From UBA7398 sp964567545 (GTDB lineage: Bacteria > Actinomycetota > Actinomycetes > Nanopelagicales > Nanopelagicaceae), in NCBI GenBank assembly GCA_964567545.1, contig CAZMNB010000014.1, positions 1 through 25,208 on the forward strand: a stretch of DNA of 25,208 nt, given 5' to 3'. The translations under genes and the position numbers were made by a program. The notes below the pieces were generated by a model. It searched no databases. It saw nothing but the letters and a program-made list of their open reading frames with translations, and was not told where the DNA came from. Shown piece by piece: positions 14,785 to 22,216 of this stretch (position 1 is the first letter of the stretch; each line of letters starts with the position of its first letter).

Positions 14785-16371
14785 TCAATCTTTCAATCTA
14801 AATCGTTGTAACTTCCCAGTCGTTGTTTTTGGTAACGCATCTACAAAGTGAAGTGACCTTGGATATTTAAATGGCACTATAGTGTTTTTCACATGATCTT
14901 GTAACTCTTTTTTTAACTCATCACTTGCAACTAATCCTGGTCGTAAAACTACATAAGCAGTAACAATCATGCCTCGCTCTTCATCCGGTAATCCAACAAC
15001 TGCGCTTTCCATTACTGCGGAATGCGTGAGAAGTGCATTCTCAACTTCTGGGGCAGCAACGTTGTATCCACTTGAAATAATCATGTCGTCAGATCTTGAT
15101 TGGTATTGAAAAAATCCGTTTTCGTGTTGAATAAAAATATCACCAGTAAAATTCCAACCATTTTTCACATAATTACTCTGTCGGACATCATTTAAATAGC
15201 GACACCCGGTTGGTCCTTTAACTGCCAATAAACCAGGGTTACCTCTCGGTAATTCGTTAAAATCTTCATCAAAGATTTTTGCGCTAAATCCAGTCAACAC
15301 TTTTCCAGTCATTCCAGGAATGATTGCATCGTCTGCGGCTGAGATGAAAATATGCAACATTTCGGTGGCACCAATTCCATCAATAATTTTTATTCCGGTG
15401 GCTAAATACCAAGCTTCCCAGGTTGATTTTGGTAAATGCTCGCCTGCCGAAACGCATCTTCTTAGGGATGGCACCGGAGTTTCGGAAATTAGCGGCAGCA
15501 TCGCTCGATAAGCGGTTGGTGCGGTAAATAAGACAGTAACTCCATGTTTTGAAATCTCTTTCACCAGAATTGGTGGAGCAGCCGCCTCAAGCAGTAGCGA
15601 AGTCGCGCCAGCCCAAAATGGGAATATAACGAGTGCGCCAAGACCAAATGTAAATGCAATTGGCGGGGATCCAGCAAATATATCGGCCTGGTTTGGTTGC
15701 AAAATTTCTTTTGCAAATGTCTCTGCAATTGTCAAGATATCACGATGAAAATGCATAGTTGCTTTAGGCATGCCAGTTGATCCAGATGTAAAAGCTAAAA
15801 GACTAACATCATCCGAAGCAGTATCACATGGTTTATGTACCCCGATGAACTTACTCGCTGATAAAAGTGAGTCAGAGCTATCTTTACTACCATAACTTAA
15901 AGTCTTGCCTAGATAATTCTTAACCGCGCTCCAATCATCTAGGAATCTATGGTCTACAAAAGCAAATTGGACTTTAGCAATATCTACAATCTTTTCTAAT
16001 TCACCAGTTCGCTGTAAGTGGATCGTGGTAACTGCAATCGCACCTACTCGTAAAATCGCAAACCAGAGCGCAACAATCGATGCGTTGTTTGGTCCGCGTA
16101 ACAGAATTCGATTTCCTGGTTGCACGCCAATACTCTCCAAATATAATGAAATAGAATTTACTTGATCGAGTAATTGTCCATATGTAACCAGACCTTCGGT
16201 AGCTATCAGCGCAGTTTTATCTCGCCCCACGCGTTCTACAATTTGATCAAGTAGCGATACGCTCGCATTTAATCGCTCTGGATAATTAGGTGGGGTTGTT
16301 AATTCTGGCCATTTATCAGTTGGTGGCAAGTTATCGCGCGCAAAAGTATCGGTATGGGCTGATTTAAACAT
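14785..16371 (-). CDS. Acyl-CoA synthetase, probable 2-aminobenzoate (anthranilate)-CoA ligase
   Basis: A 528-residue ANL-superfamily enzyme. The AMP-binding P-loop TSGSTGMPK is at 195-203, the acceptor-domain motif GWNFTGD is near 413, and the hinge region RSDDMIISSGYNVAAPEVE follows. The catalytic C-terminal Lys is Lys520 in TTTGK. The stretch GPTGCRYL followed by RQSNYVKNGWNFTGD closely resembles benzoate- and 2-aminobenzoate-CoA ligases, which make aryl-CoA from the acid, ATP and CoA. Its ATG directly abuts the kynureninase stop (TAA then ATG), and kynureninase releases anthranilate, so 2-aminobenzoate is the likely substrate. Benzoate or another aryl acid cannot be excluded from sequence. 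Confidence 0.83.
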   Translation of the reverse strand: MFKSAHTDTFARDNLPPTDKWPELTTPPNYPERLNASVSLLDQIVERVGRDKTALIATEGLVTYGQLLDQVNSISLYLESIGVQPGNRILLRGPNNASIVALWFAILRVGAIAVTTIHLQRTGELEKIVDIAKVQFAFVDHRFLDDWSAVKNYLGKTLSYGSKDSSDSLLSASKFIGVHKPCDTASDDVSLLAFTSGSTGMPKATMHFHRDILTIAETFAKEILQPNQADIFAGSPPIAFTFGLGALVIFPFWAGATSLLLEAAAPPILVKEISKHGVTVLFTAPTAYRAMLPLISETPVPSLRRCVSAGEHLPKSTWEAWYLATGIKIIDGIGATEMLHIFISAADDAIIPGMTGKVLTGFSAKIFDEDFNELPRGNPGLLAVKGPTGCRYLNDVRQSNYVKNGWNFTGDIFIQHENGFFQYQSRSDDMIISSGYNVAAPEVENALLTHSAVMESAVVGLPDEERGMIVTAYVVLRPGLVASDELKKELQDHVKNTIVPFKYPRSLHFVDALPKTTTGKLQRFRLKD

Positions 16372-17667
16372 TTACAAAACTCTCGCATTATTTAAAACTA
16401 TCTTCTTATACTCCCCGCTAGCGACCAGGTTGCGGATGCGTTCGAACCCATCCCAAACTTCAGCAAAAGAGGTCGTTAGGGGTGACATTGCCACTCTAAT
16501 TGCATTTGGGTTTCGGAAGTCAGGGATTACTTTCGAGATTTTCCGCATTGCTACCGATATCTGGAATGCATCATCGTGAAGTAGCGAAATATGGCCGCCG
16601 CGATGGTTCGCAATTCGTGGCGTTCCAAGCGAGAAACCAAGCTCTTTTAGCCAAACTTCATACAAATCAATCATTAATTCAGTACCGAGCGCCGCTTTTG
16701 CCTCGATCGCTTTAATCGAAGCCTTTTCAATCATTCCGAATGAAGTTTGCACGGCACGTAACCCAATTACCGGCGGCGTCGCGATTTGAAATCCGCGAAT
16801 ACCTTCAGCGCGGTCAAAGATTGGCCCCATACCAAACTGATCGGCTTGGGCAAACCAACCTTGAATTGGAACACGCACCTGGTTTTGAATTTTTTTATTT
16901 ACATACAACCAACCTGGCGCACCCGGCCCACCATTGCCGTACTTATAAGTACAGCCCACCGAGAGATCAACGTTATCGCGATCATAATTGAGCGCGATCG
17001 AACCTATTGCATGCGATGCATCCCATAACGCGAGCGCGCCACATTTATGAATTAGCTCTGTTAGTACTTTTACATCATTGCGAGCGCCAGAGCGATATTG
17101 AATAACTTGAAAAGTTACTAAGGCTACATCTTCATTTAAATAAGGAGCTAAGATTTCAGATGTAATTCGTTCAGGTTCAGCTACCGCTTGCGATGAATTC
17201 TCAATCATCACTAAATTCAAATCAAATTCTTTGGCTAATCCTTGGAGAATGTAGCGATCGGTTGGAAAGTTAGATGTATCTGTAACTATCGTATTACGGC
17301 CAGGTCTAGCCTTAATTGCACTTCTGGCTAACTGATAGAAATTAACTGAAGTGGTATCGCAAGCTAAGACTTGGCCAGCCCCCGCACCTAAAGTTGCACG
17401 CCCTATCAAATCTCCGGTTTTCTCCGATTCATCTACCCAATGGTGCCAACCATCTACAACTTCACTTCCCCATTCTTCGCGCATTAGCGTGTTTAACGCA
17501 GCTATCGTTTCTAACGGAAGTCGACCCAGCGAGTTTCCATCCAGATAGCAGATCTCGGGATCAGCAATTAAGAATTTACTTCTATAACTGCCGAGTGGAT
17601 CTTGCTGATCTAGTTGCTCCGCAAAACTGCGCTCAGTTTCAGACATTTCGGAATGGTACTTCGCCAT
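16372..17667 (-). CDS. kynU: Kynureninase
   Basis: A 431-residue PLP-dependent fold-type I enzyme that splits kynurenine into anthranilate and alanine. Family motifs: YLDGNSLGRLP (41-51), SNFPTDRY (132-139), cofactor-binding Asp216 and His219 in WDASHA, and the PLP Lys242 in GCTYKYGNGGPGAPG. Length is normal. It is the first gene of a tightly packed minus-strand operon (kynU, CoA ligase, formamidase-like, SDR, SGNH hydrolase, MFS). The ATG at 17667 lacks a Shine-Dalgarno site; a later ATG at 17646 also lacks one. The strong GGAGGTGA upstream points instead to an out-of-frame ATG at 17699, so initiation may depend on a short overlapping leader frame. No tryptophan dioxygenase gene is in the window. 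Confidence 0.95.
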   Translation of the reverse strand: MAKYHSEMSETERSFAEQLDQQDPLGSYRSKFLIADPEICYLDGNSLGRLPLETIAALNTLMREEWGSEVVDGWHHWVDESEKTGDLIGRATLGAGAGQVLACDTTSVNFYQLARSAIKARPGRNTIVTDTSNFPTDRYILQGLAKEFDLNLVMIENSSQAVAEPERITSEILAPYLNEDVALVTFQVIQYRSGARNDVKVLTELIHKCGALALWDASHAIGSIALNYDRDNVDLSVGCTYKYGNGGPGAPGWLYVNKKIQNQVRVPIQGWFAQADQFGMGPIFDRAEGIRGFQIATPPVIGLRAVQTSFGMIEKASIKAIEAKAALGTELMIDLYEVWLKELGFSLGTPRIANHRGGHISLLHDDAFQISVAMRKISKVIPDFRNPNAIRVAMSPLTTSFAEVWDGFERIRNLVASGEYKKIVLNNARVL

Positions 17668-17699
17668 TTGGAGTTTTTGAGCATTAACTCGTAATCCAT
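17610..17699 (-). other. Possible 29-codon leader ORF overlapping the kynU start
   Basis: ATG at 17699 follows GGAGGTGAG, the best Shine-Dalgarno match near kynU. It opens a 29-codon frame (MDYELMLKNSKW...) that ends at TAG 17612-17610, 55 bases inside kynU but in another frame. It could be a leader peptide controlling kynU by translational coupling, or the sign of a frameshift in the assembled sequence. It holds one Trp codon only, so classical Trp attenuation is unlikely. Confidence 0.3.
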
Positions 17700-17769
17700 C
17701 TCACCTCCACGTGAGTGTTGGCTCAGCCACCGGTCCTTGGAGTGGTTTTCGCCAAGTGTGAGGATTACG
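17690..17769. promoter_or_regulatory. Long imperfect inverted repeat in the divergent kyn/oxidoreductase control region
   Basis: CGTAATCC (17690-17697) is matched by GGATTACG (17762-17769). Pairing extends inward through CTCAC (17700-17704) and GTGAG (17758-17762), apart from small bulges. About 50 bases lie between, containing shorter potential stems (TGAG/CTCA at 17712-17725; CTTGG/CCAAG at 17736-17756). On the minus strand the 3' arm covers the end of GGAGGTGA and the ATG at 17699. On the plus strand the 3' arm ends four bases before the GGAGGGG of the gamma-subunit gene. It may be a structured leader RNA or two operator copies for one regulator. It matches no riboswitch class I know. Confidence 0.55.
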
Positions 17770-17773
17770 CGAC

Positions 17774-17780
17774 GGAGGGG
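17774..17780 (+). promoter_or_regulatory. Ribosome-binding site that sets the gamma-subunit start
   Basis: GGAGGGG, six bases before GTG 17787. It shows that the gamma subunit starts at the GTG and not at the ATG 17715, which would add 24 residues unlike the family. Confidence 0.75.
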
Positions 17781-17786
17781 TGTTGC

Positions 17787-18374
17787 GTGTTCCAGGTGCG
17801 GATTCATGGCCGAGGCGGCCAAGGCGTAGTGACTGCTGCTGAACTTTTAGCTCAAGCTGCATTTGATGAACATAAATTTGCTCAAGCATTTCCAAGTTTT
17901 GGATCAGAACGTACTGGTGCGCCAGTTACTTCTTTTTGTCGCATCTCAAATAATCCAATACGAGTCCGTGAACCAATTATTGCTCCGGATGCGCTGATCA
18001 TTCAAGATGCTACGCTACTGCATCAAGTTGACGTTTTCTCTGGGATCAATGCAAATGCTTTCGTCTTAATCAATTCATCTTTAAATTTATTTGACCTTGG
18101 TATTGATAATTTGTTAAGTGATCCAAAACTTGTAATAACAGTTCCAGCAACCGAAATTGCACTGGAGCATTTAGGTCGGCCACTACCAAATGCAGTTTTG
18201 TTGGGTGCGTTTTCCGCACTTACTAAAAAAATTACTTTAATAGCAGTCACCGATGCAATTACCGATAAATTTCCAGCAAAAGTAGCAGCTGATAATTGCA
18301 GAGCTGCAACCTTCGCATACGAATTTGTCCAAAATGTCATGATTGATTTAGATAGTGGCCGATTAAATGCTTAA
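17787..18374 (+). CDS. 2-oxoacid:acceptor oxidoreductase, gamma subunit
   Basis: A 195-residue protein of the pyruvate/ketoisovalerate oxidoreductase gamma domain. It opens VFQVRIHGRGGQGVVTAAELLA, with the CoA-binding-type GRGGQG at residues 8-13, followed by FPSFGSERTGAPVTSF, typical of PorG. The family's gamma domain takes part in CoA binding during oxidative decarboxylation of 2-oxoacids to acyl-CoA. It is the first gene of a plus-strand operon diverging from kynU. Its last eight bases overlap the alpha-subunit gene. The start codon is GTG, chosen for the GGAGGGG upstream and because the family fold begins right there. Confidence 0.9.
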   Translation: MFQVRIHGRGGQGVVTAAELLAQAAFDEHKFAQAFPSFGSERTGAPVTSFCRISNNPIRVREPIIAPDALIIQDATLLHQVDVFSGINANAFVLINSSLNLFDLGIDNLLSDPKLVITVPATEIALEHLGRPLPNAVLLGAFSALTKKITLIAVTDAITDKFPAKVAADNCRAATFAYEFVQNVMIDLDSGRLNA

Positions 18375-19557
18375 GCAGATCGAAGGTTCTCGTGCGGTTG
18401 CTGAGGCAGTTGCCGCTTGTCGTCCCGAAGTAATTTGTGCATATCCGATCTCACCGCAGACGCATATTGTGGAAGCGCTTAGTCAATTAGTTAAGAATGA
18501 TACTTTGACTAGTTGCGAATATATAAATGTTGAATCGGAATTTGCAGCAATGTCGGTGGCGATTGGAGCGAGCGCAGCCGGAGCGCGCGCGTACACTGCA
18601 ACCGCAAGCCAAGGGCTGTTATACATGGTGGAAGCGATATACAACGCCGCTGGACTTGGCCTACCAATTGTCATGACGGTCGCAAACCGCGCAATCGGTG
18701 CGCCAATTAATATTTGGAATGATCATAGCGATTCAATGTCGCAACGCGATTCTGGTTGGATTCAACTTTACGCCGAGACCAATCAAGAAGCTGCCGACTT
18801 GCATGTTCAGGCCTTCTGCATCGCTGAAGCATTATCGCTGCCTGTAATGGTATGTATGGATGGCTTCATCCTTACTCATGCCTATGAACAAGTTGATATT
18901 CCAGAACTAGAACAAGTTGATCGATATCTAAAACCTTTTCTGCCTAGACAAGTTCTTGATCCAAAGAATCCAATATCCATCGGAGCCATGGTCGGCCCGG
19001 AAGCCTTCACGGAAGTTCGATATTTAACCCATGTTAGATTGTTAGAGGCATTAGAAGTTATTCCTAAGGCTTCAGCAGATTTCAAAAATATTTTTGGAAG
19101 AGATTCTGGTGGATTGATTCGAAAATTTGATACCGAAACTGCAGAAACTATTGTAATTGCACTTGGATCGGTACTAGGGACAATTAAAGATGTAGTAGAA
19201 GAAATGCGGGAGGCCGGTTTTTCAATCGGCGTAATTGGAATTATTGCATTTCGACCATTTCCATTTGCCGAACTCCAAGCGGGTATTGCTGGAGCAAAAA
19301 AAATAATAATCCTAGAAAAAGCATTTTCGGTAGGAACCGGTGGGATTGTTGCCGAAAATGTCAGAGAGACAATTCGAGGTTTAGATATTTCAGATTACAC
19401 TGTTATTGCTGGGCTTGGTGGCCGTCCGATAACTAAGCAATCGCTTTCTGAAATTTTTTCATTAGCTATTTTACAAGGATTACCAAAAATTACATTTTTG
19501 GATCTTGATCAAGAATTAGTTACGCGTGAAGGCGCGCGCGAGCATGGTTTAAAATGA
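18367..19557 (+). CDS. 2-oxoacid:acceptor oxidoreductase, alpha subunit (PorA/PadG-like)
   Basis: A 396-residue subunit with the pyrimidine-binding domain of a thiamine-pyrophosphate oxidoreductase. Motifs: AYPISPQTHIVE (about residues 25-36; usual YPITPQT), NVESEFAAMS with the TPP-activating Glu, and DSMSQRDSGWIQLYAE (about 118-133), a strong PorA signature. The C-terminal domain with GSVLGTIKDVVEEM is also normal. With the beta subunit it forms the TPP active site. PorA-type rather than KorA-type sequence indicates pyruvate, another small 2-oxoacid or an aryl 2-oxoacid such as phenylglyoxylate, rather than 2-oxoglutarate; the choice is not decided by sequence alone. Confidence 0.92.
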   Translation: MLKQIEGSRAVAEAVAACRPEVICAYPISPQTHIVEALSQLVKNDTLTSCEYINVESEFAAMSVAIGASAAGARAYTATASQGLLYMVEAIYNAAGLGLPIVMTVANRAIGAPINIWNDHSDSMSQRDSGWIQLYAETNQEAADLHVQAFCIAEALSLPVMVCMDGFILTHAYEQVDIPELEQVDRYLKPFLPRQVLDPKNPISIGAMVGPEAFTEVRYLTHVRLLEALEVIPKASADFKNIFGRDSGGLIRKFDTETAETIVIALGSVLGTIKDVVEEMREAGFSIGVIGIIAFRPFPFAELQAGIAGAKKIIILEKAFSVGTGGIVAENVRETIRGLDISDYTVIAGLGGRPITKQSLSEIFSLAILQGLPKITFLDLDQELVTREGAREHGLK

Positions 19558-20561
19558 ATAATAAACAATTAAAGTTTTATCAAGTAGGAAGTTTTGCGGT
19601 AGGCAATAGACTGCAACCCGAGTCAGATCGATCTTTACAATCAAATGTAAATCGTAGAAACTCACTAACCTCAGGACACCGGGCTTGCCAAGGATGTGGT
19701 GAAGCACTTGGCGCTAGGTATGCACTCGACGCTGCCATGCGAGCTACCAACAATCAATTAATAGCAGTAAATGCAACGGGTTGCTTAGAAGTTTTTTCAA
19801 CCCCATATCCAGAATCATCCTGGCGAATTGCTTGGCTACATTCGCTCTTTGGAAACGCACCTGCGGTAGCCACTGGAGTTGCCGCCGCTATGCGGGTAAA
19901 GGGCCGCACTGAGGTAAGAGTCGTGGGACAAGGTGGCGATGGGGCCACTGTAGATATTGGATTTGGCGCGCTTTCTGGGATGTTTGAGCGAAACGATGAC
20001 GTTCTTTATATTTGCTATGACAACGAAGCTTATATGAATACTGGAGTGCAACGCTCTGGTGCTACTCCGCCGGCCGCTAGAACTGCAACTACTCAAGCTG
20101 TAGGTAAATATCCTGGAAATACATTTGGTCAAGGCAAAAACTTACCCAAAATTGCGATGGCTCATGAAATTCCCTATGTTGCGACCGCAACTGTTGCAGA
20201 TTTACGAGATTTAGAAGCAAAAGTAACCCGGTCGATGGAATTTCGAGGTGCACGCTACTTACACATTCTAGTTCCATGCCCACTTGGATGGGGCACACAA
20301 TCTTGCGACACAATTAATATTGCAAGGCTCGCTACCGAAAGTGGGTTATTCCCCGTATTTGAAGCCGAGCGTGGTGAAATCACTTCAGTTACGCCAATCC
20401 GTAAACAAATCAAAGTTGAAGAATATTTAAAATTGCAACGCCGATATGCACATCTATTTTCCCCAACTCGAAATGAATCAGTTATTTCACAATTACAATC
20501 TAGTGCAGATCGAAATATTGCGAAATATGGATTAATTAAAAATGACAATGGTGAAAAATAG
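19554..20561 (+). CDS. 2-oxoacid:acceptor oxidoreductase, beta subunit (PorB-like)
   Basis: A 335-residue TPP- and iron-sulfur-binding subunit. The proximal [4Fe-4S] cluster ligands are visible: Cys45 and Cys48 in RACQGCGE, Cys77 in NATGCLEV, and Cys242 in PCPLGWG. The TPP-diphosphate motif is GQGGDG (125-130) with Asn157 in YDNEAYMNTG. These sites are complete, so the enzyme should be active. The first 40 residues (to SLTSGH) form a poorly conserved extension. The ATG overlaps the alpha stop by four bases (ATGA) and its own stop overlaps the GTG of the next gene by one base. Confidence 0.92.
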   Translation: MNNKQLKFYQVGSFAVGNRLQPESDRSLQSNVNRRNSLTSGHRACQGCGEALGARYALDAAMRATNNQLIAVNATGCLEVFSTPYPESSWRIAWLHSLFGNAPAVATGVAAAMRVKGRTEVRVVGQGGDGATVDIGFGALSGMFERNDDVLYICYDNEAYMNTGVQRSGATPPAARTATTQAVGKYPGNTFGQGKNLPKIAMAHEIPYVATATVADLRDLEAKVTRSMEFRGARYLHILVPCPLGWGTQSCDTINIARLATESGLFPVFEAERGEITSVTPIRKQIKVEEYLKLQRRYAHLFSPTRNESVISQLQSSADRNIAKYGLIKNDNGEK

Positions 20562-22204
20562 TGGAAAAACCATTCGCAATTTCGCTTGAAGTTGGTTCAA
20601 GTTTAGCCAACCACACCGGTTCTTGGCGTATTCAACGTCCAGAGTATGTAAATCGAATGCCACCTTGCAATAATGCTTGCCCAGCTGGTGAAAATATTCA
20701 GAATTGGCTATACATCGCTGAAGATGGTTCTTACCAAAAAGCATGGGAAGCGATAATTGAACAAAATCCTTTCCCGGCAATTATGGGTCGAGTTTGCTAC
20801 CACCCCTGTCAAAACGTATGCAATCGTGCGGAGTTAGATGAGGCCGTTGGAATCAATTCAGTCGAAAGATTTTTGGGTGACTTAGCAATTAAAAAGAACT
20901 GGACAATTCCAATCAACCAAATAAGTTCAGGTCGTAAAATCTTAGTGATTGGCGCTGGTCCTGCGGGGTTATCGGCGGCATATCACTTAAGAAGACTCGG
21001 GCACGAGGTGGTAATTCGAGAAGCCACCCATGCACTAGGTGGGATGATGAGATTTGGAATTCCAAAATACCGATTACCTCGTGAAGTATTGGATGCCGAG
21101 ATAAATCGGTTGGCTGATATCGGAATTAAGTTCGAATTGAACAGCAAGGTAGAAGATCTAAAAGCCGCTCTTTTAGAGGGTTTCGATGCAATATTTCTTG
21201 CAATCGGAGCTCAATTAAGCAAACGCGCATATATTCCCGCTGGTGAAGCTGCCCGAATTCTGGATGCAATAAATGTTCTGCACGATATTGAAGAGGGCGA
21301 AAAGCCATTACTCGGAAGACGAGTAATTGTTTACGGCGGTGGCAATACTGCAATGGATGTGGCGCGCAGTGCAAAACGACTTGGAGCTGAATCTGCAATC
21401 ATCGTTTATCGACGTACTCGCGAAAAAGCACCGGCTAATGATGGCGAAATTAGCGAAGCGCTAGAAGAAGGCGTTTTAATCAAATGGCTATCCACCGTTA
21501 AACATGTTTCCAATAGCTCAATTCAAGTGGAAAAAATGAAATTGAATGCGAATGGATTTCCAGAACCCACTGGTGAATTTGAAGAATTAGCAGCTGACTC
21601 GCTGGTACTTGCACTTGGTCAAGAAGTGGATTTGGCAATCCTAAAAAATTGTAAAGAAATTGAAGTTGATGATGGTGTGATTCAAGTAGGTGACAATATG
21701 ATGACTAATATAAGTGGTGTTTTTGCAGGTGGCGATATGATTCCAGACGAACGAACAGTTACTACTGGAATCGGGCACGGAAAGAAAGCTGCACGTCATA
21801 TTGATGCATGGTTACGAAGTGACTCTTACTGCAAAGTAAAAAACGATGATGTTGTGAAATTTGAAGAGTTGAATACTTGGTATTACTCAGATGCACCACA
21901 TGCTGTTCGACCTCGACTTGAAGCCAGCCGCCGTGCCAGTAATTTTGATGAAATTGTGACCGGATTAAATGAGGAAACGGCACTTTATGAAGCTCGACGT
22001 TGTATGTCATGTGGAAATTGCTTTGAATGTGATAACTGCTTTGGGGTGTGCCCTGATAACGCAATAATTAAGTTGGGGCCGGGTAAAGGGTTTGAAATTA
22101 ATCTAGATTATTGTAAAGGTTGCGGTATCTGCGTAACAGAATGCCCTTCCAGTTCGATATTAATGATTTCCGAAAAAACCTCTAGTAATAACTCAAGAAA
22201 GTGA
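20561..22204 (+). CDS. GltD-like FAD/NAD(P) oxidoreductase with fused ferredoxin domain (PadH-like)
   Basis: A 547-residue electron-transfer subunit. The N-terminal GltD-type Fe-S domain has CNNACPAG (Cys36, 40) and CYHPCQNVC (Cys79, 83, 87). A flavin-binding Rossmann motif GAGPAG is at 131-136, and a second nucleotide-binding motif GGGNTAMDVA is near 265 for NAD(P)H. The FAD-contacting GGDMIPDERTVTTGIGHG follows. The C-terminus is ferredoxin-like with clusters at Cys481-497 (CMSCGNCFECDNC) and Cys518-528 (CKGCGICVTEC). This layout occurs in NAD(P)-linked oxoacid oxidoreductases such as phenylglyoxylate:NAD+ oxidoreductase, passing electrons from TPP via Fe-S clusters to NAD(P)+. The GTG start overlaps the beta-subunit stop (TAGTG). 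Confidence 0.9.
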   Translation: MEKPFAISLEVGSSLANHTGSWRIQRPEYVNRMPPCNNACPAGENIQNWLYIAEDGSYQKAWEAIIEQNPFPAIMGRVCYHPCQNVCNRAELDEAVGINSVERFLGDLAIKKNWTIPINQISSGRKILVIGAGPAGLSAAYHLRRLGHEVVIREATHALGGMMRFGIPKYRLPREVLDAEINRLADIGIKFELNSKVEDLKAALLEGFDAIFLAIGAQLSKRAYIPAGEAARILDAINVLHDIEEGEKPLLGRRVIVYGGGNTAMDVARSAKRLGAESAIIVYRRTREKAPANDGEISEALEEGVLIKWLSTVKHVSNSSIQVEKMKLNANGFPEPTGEFEELAADSLVLALGQEVDLAILKNCKEIEVDDGVIQVGDNMMTNISGVFAGGDMIPDERTVTTGIGHGKKAARHIDAWLRSDSYCKVKNDDVVKFEELNTWYYSDAPHAVRPRLEASRRASNFDEIVTGLNEETALYEARRCMSCGNCFECDNCFGVCPDNAIIKLGPGKGFEINLDYCKGCGICVTECPSSSILMISEKTSSNNSRK

Positions 22205-22216
22205 GAAGATAGCACC

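Noticed and set aside
17715..17786. ATG 17715 as start of the gamma subunit
   Set aside because: The added residues do not resemble the family, and GGAGGGG before GTG 17787 gives a better start right at the conserved fold. The stretch is better explained as a control region.
17668..17786. A known riboswitch (TPP, SAM, cobalamin, glycine) in the divergent region
   Set aside because: The expected conserved boxes of these classes are not present; only an unassigned inverted repeat with inner stems is seen.
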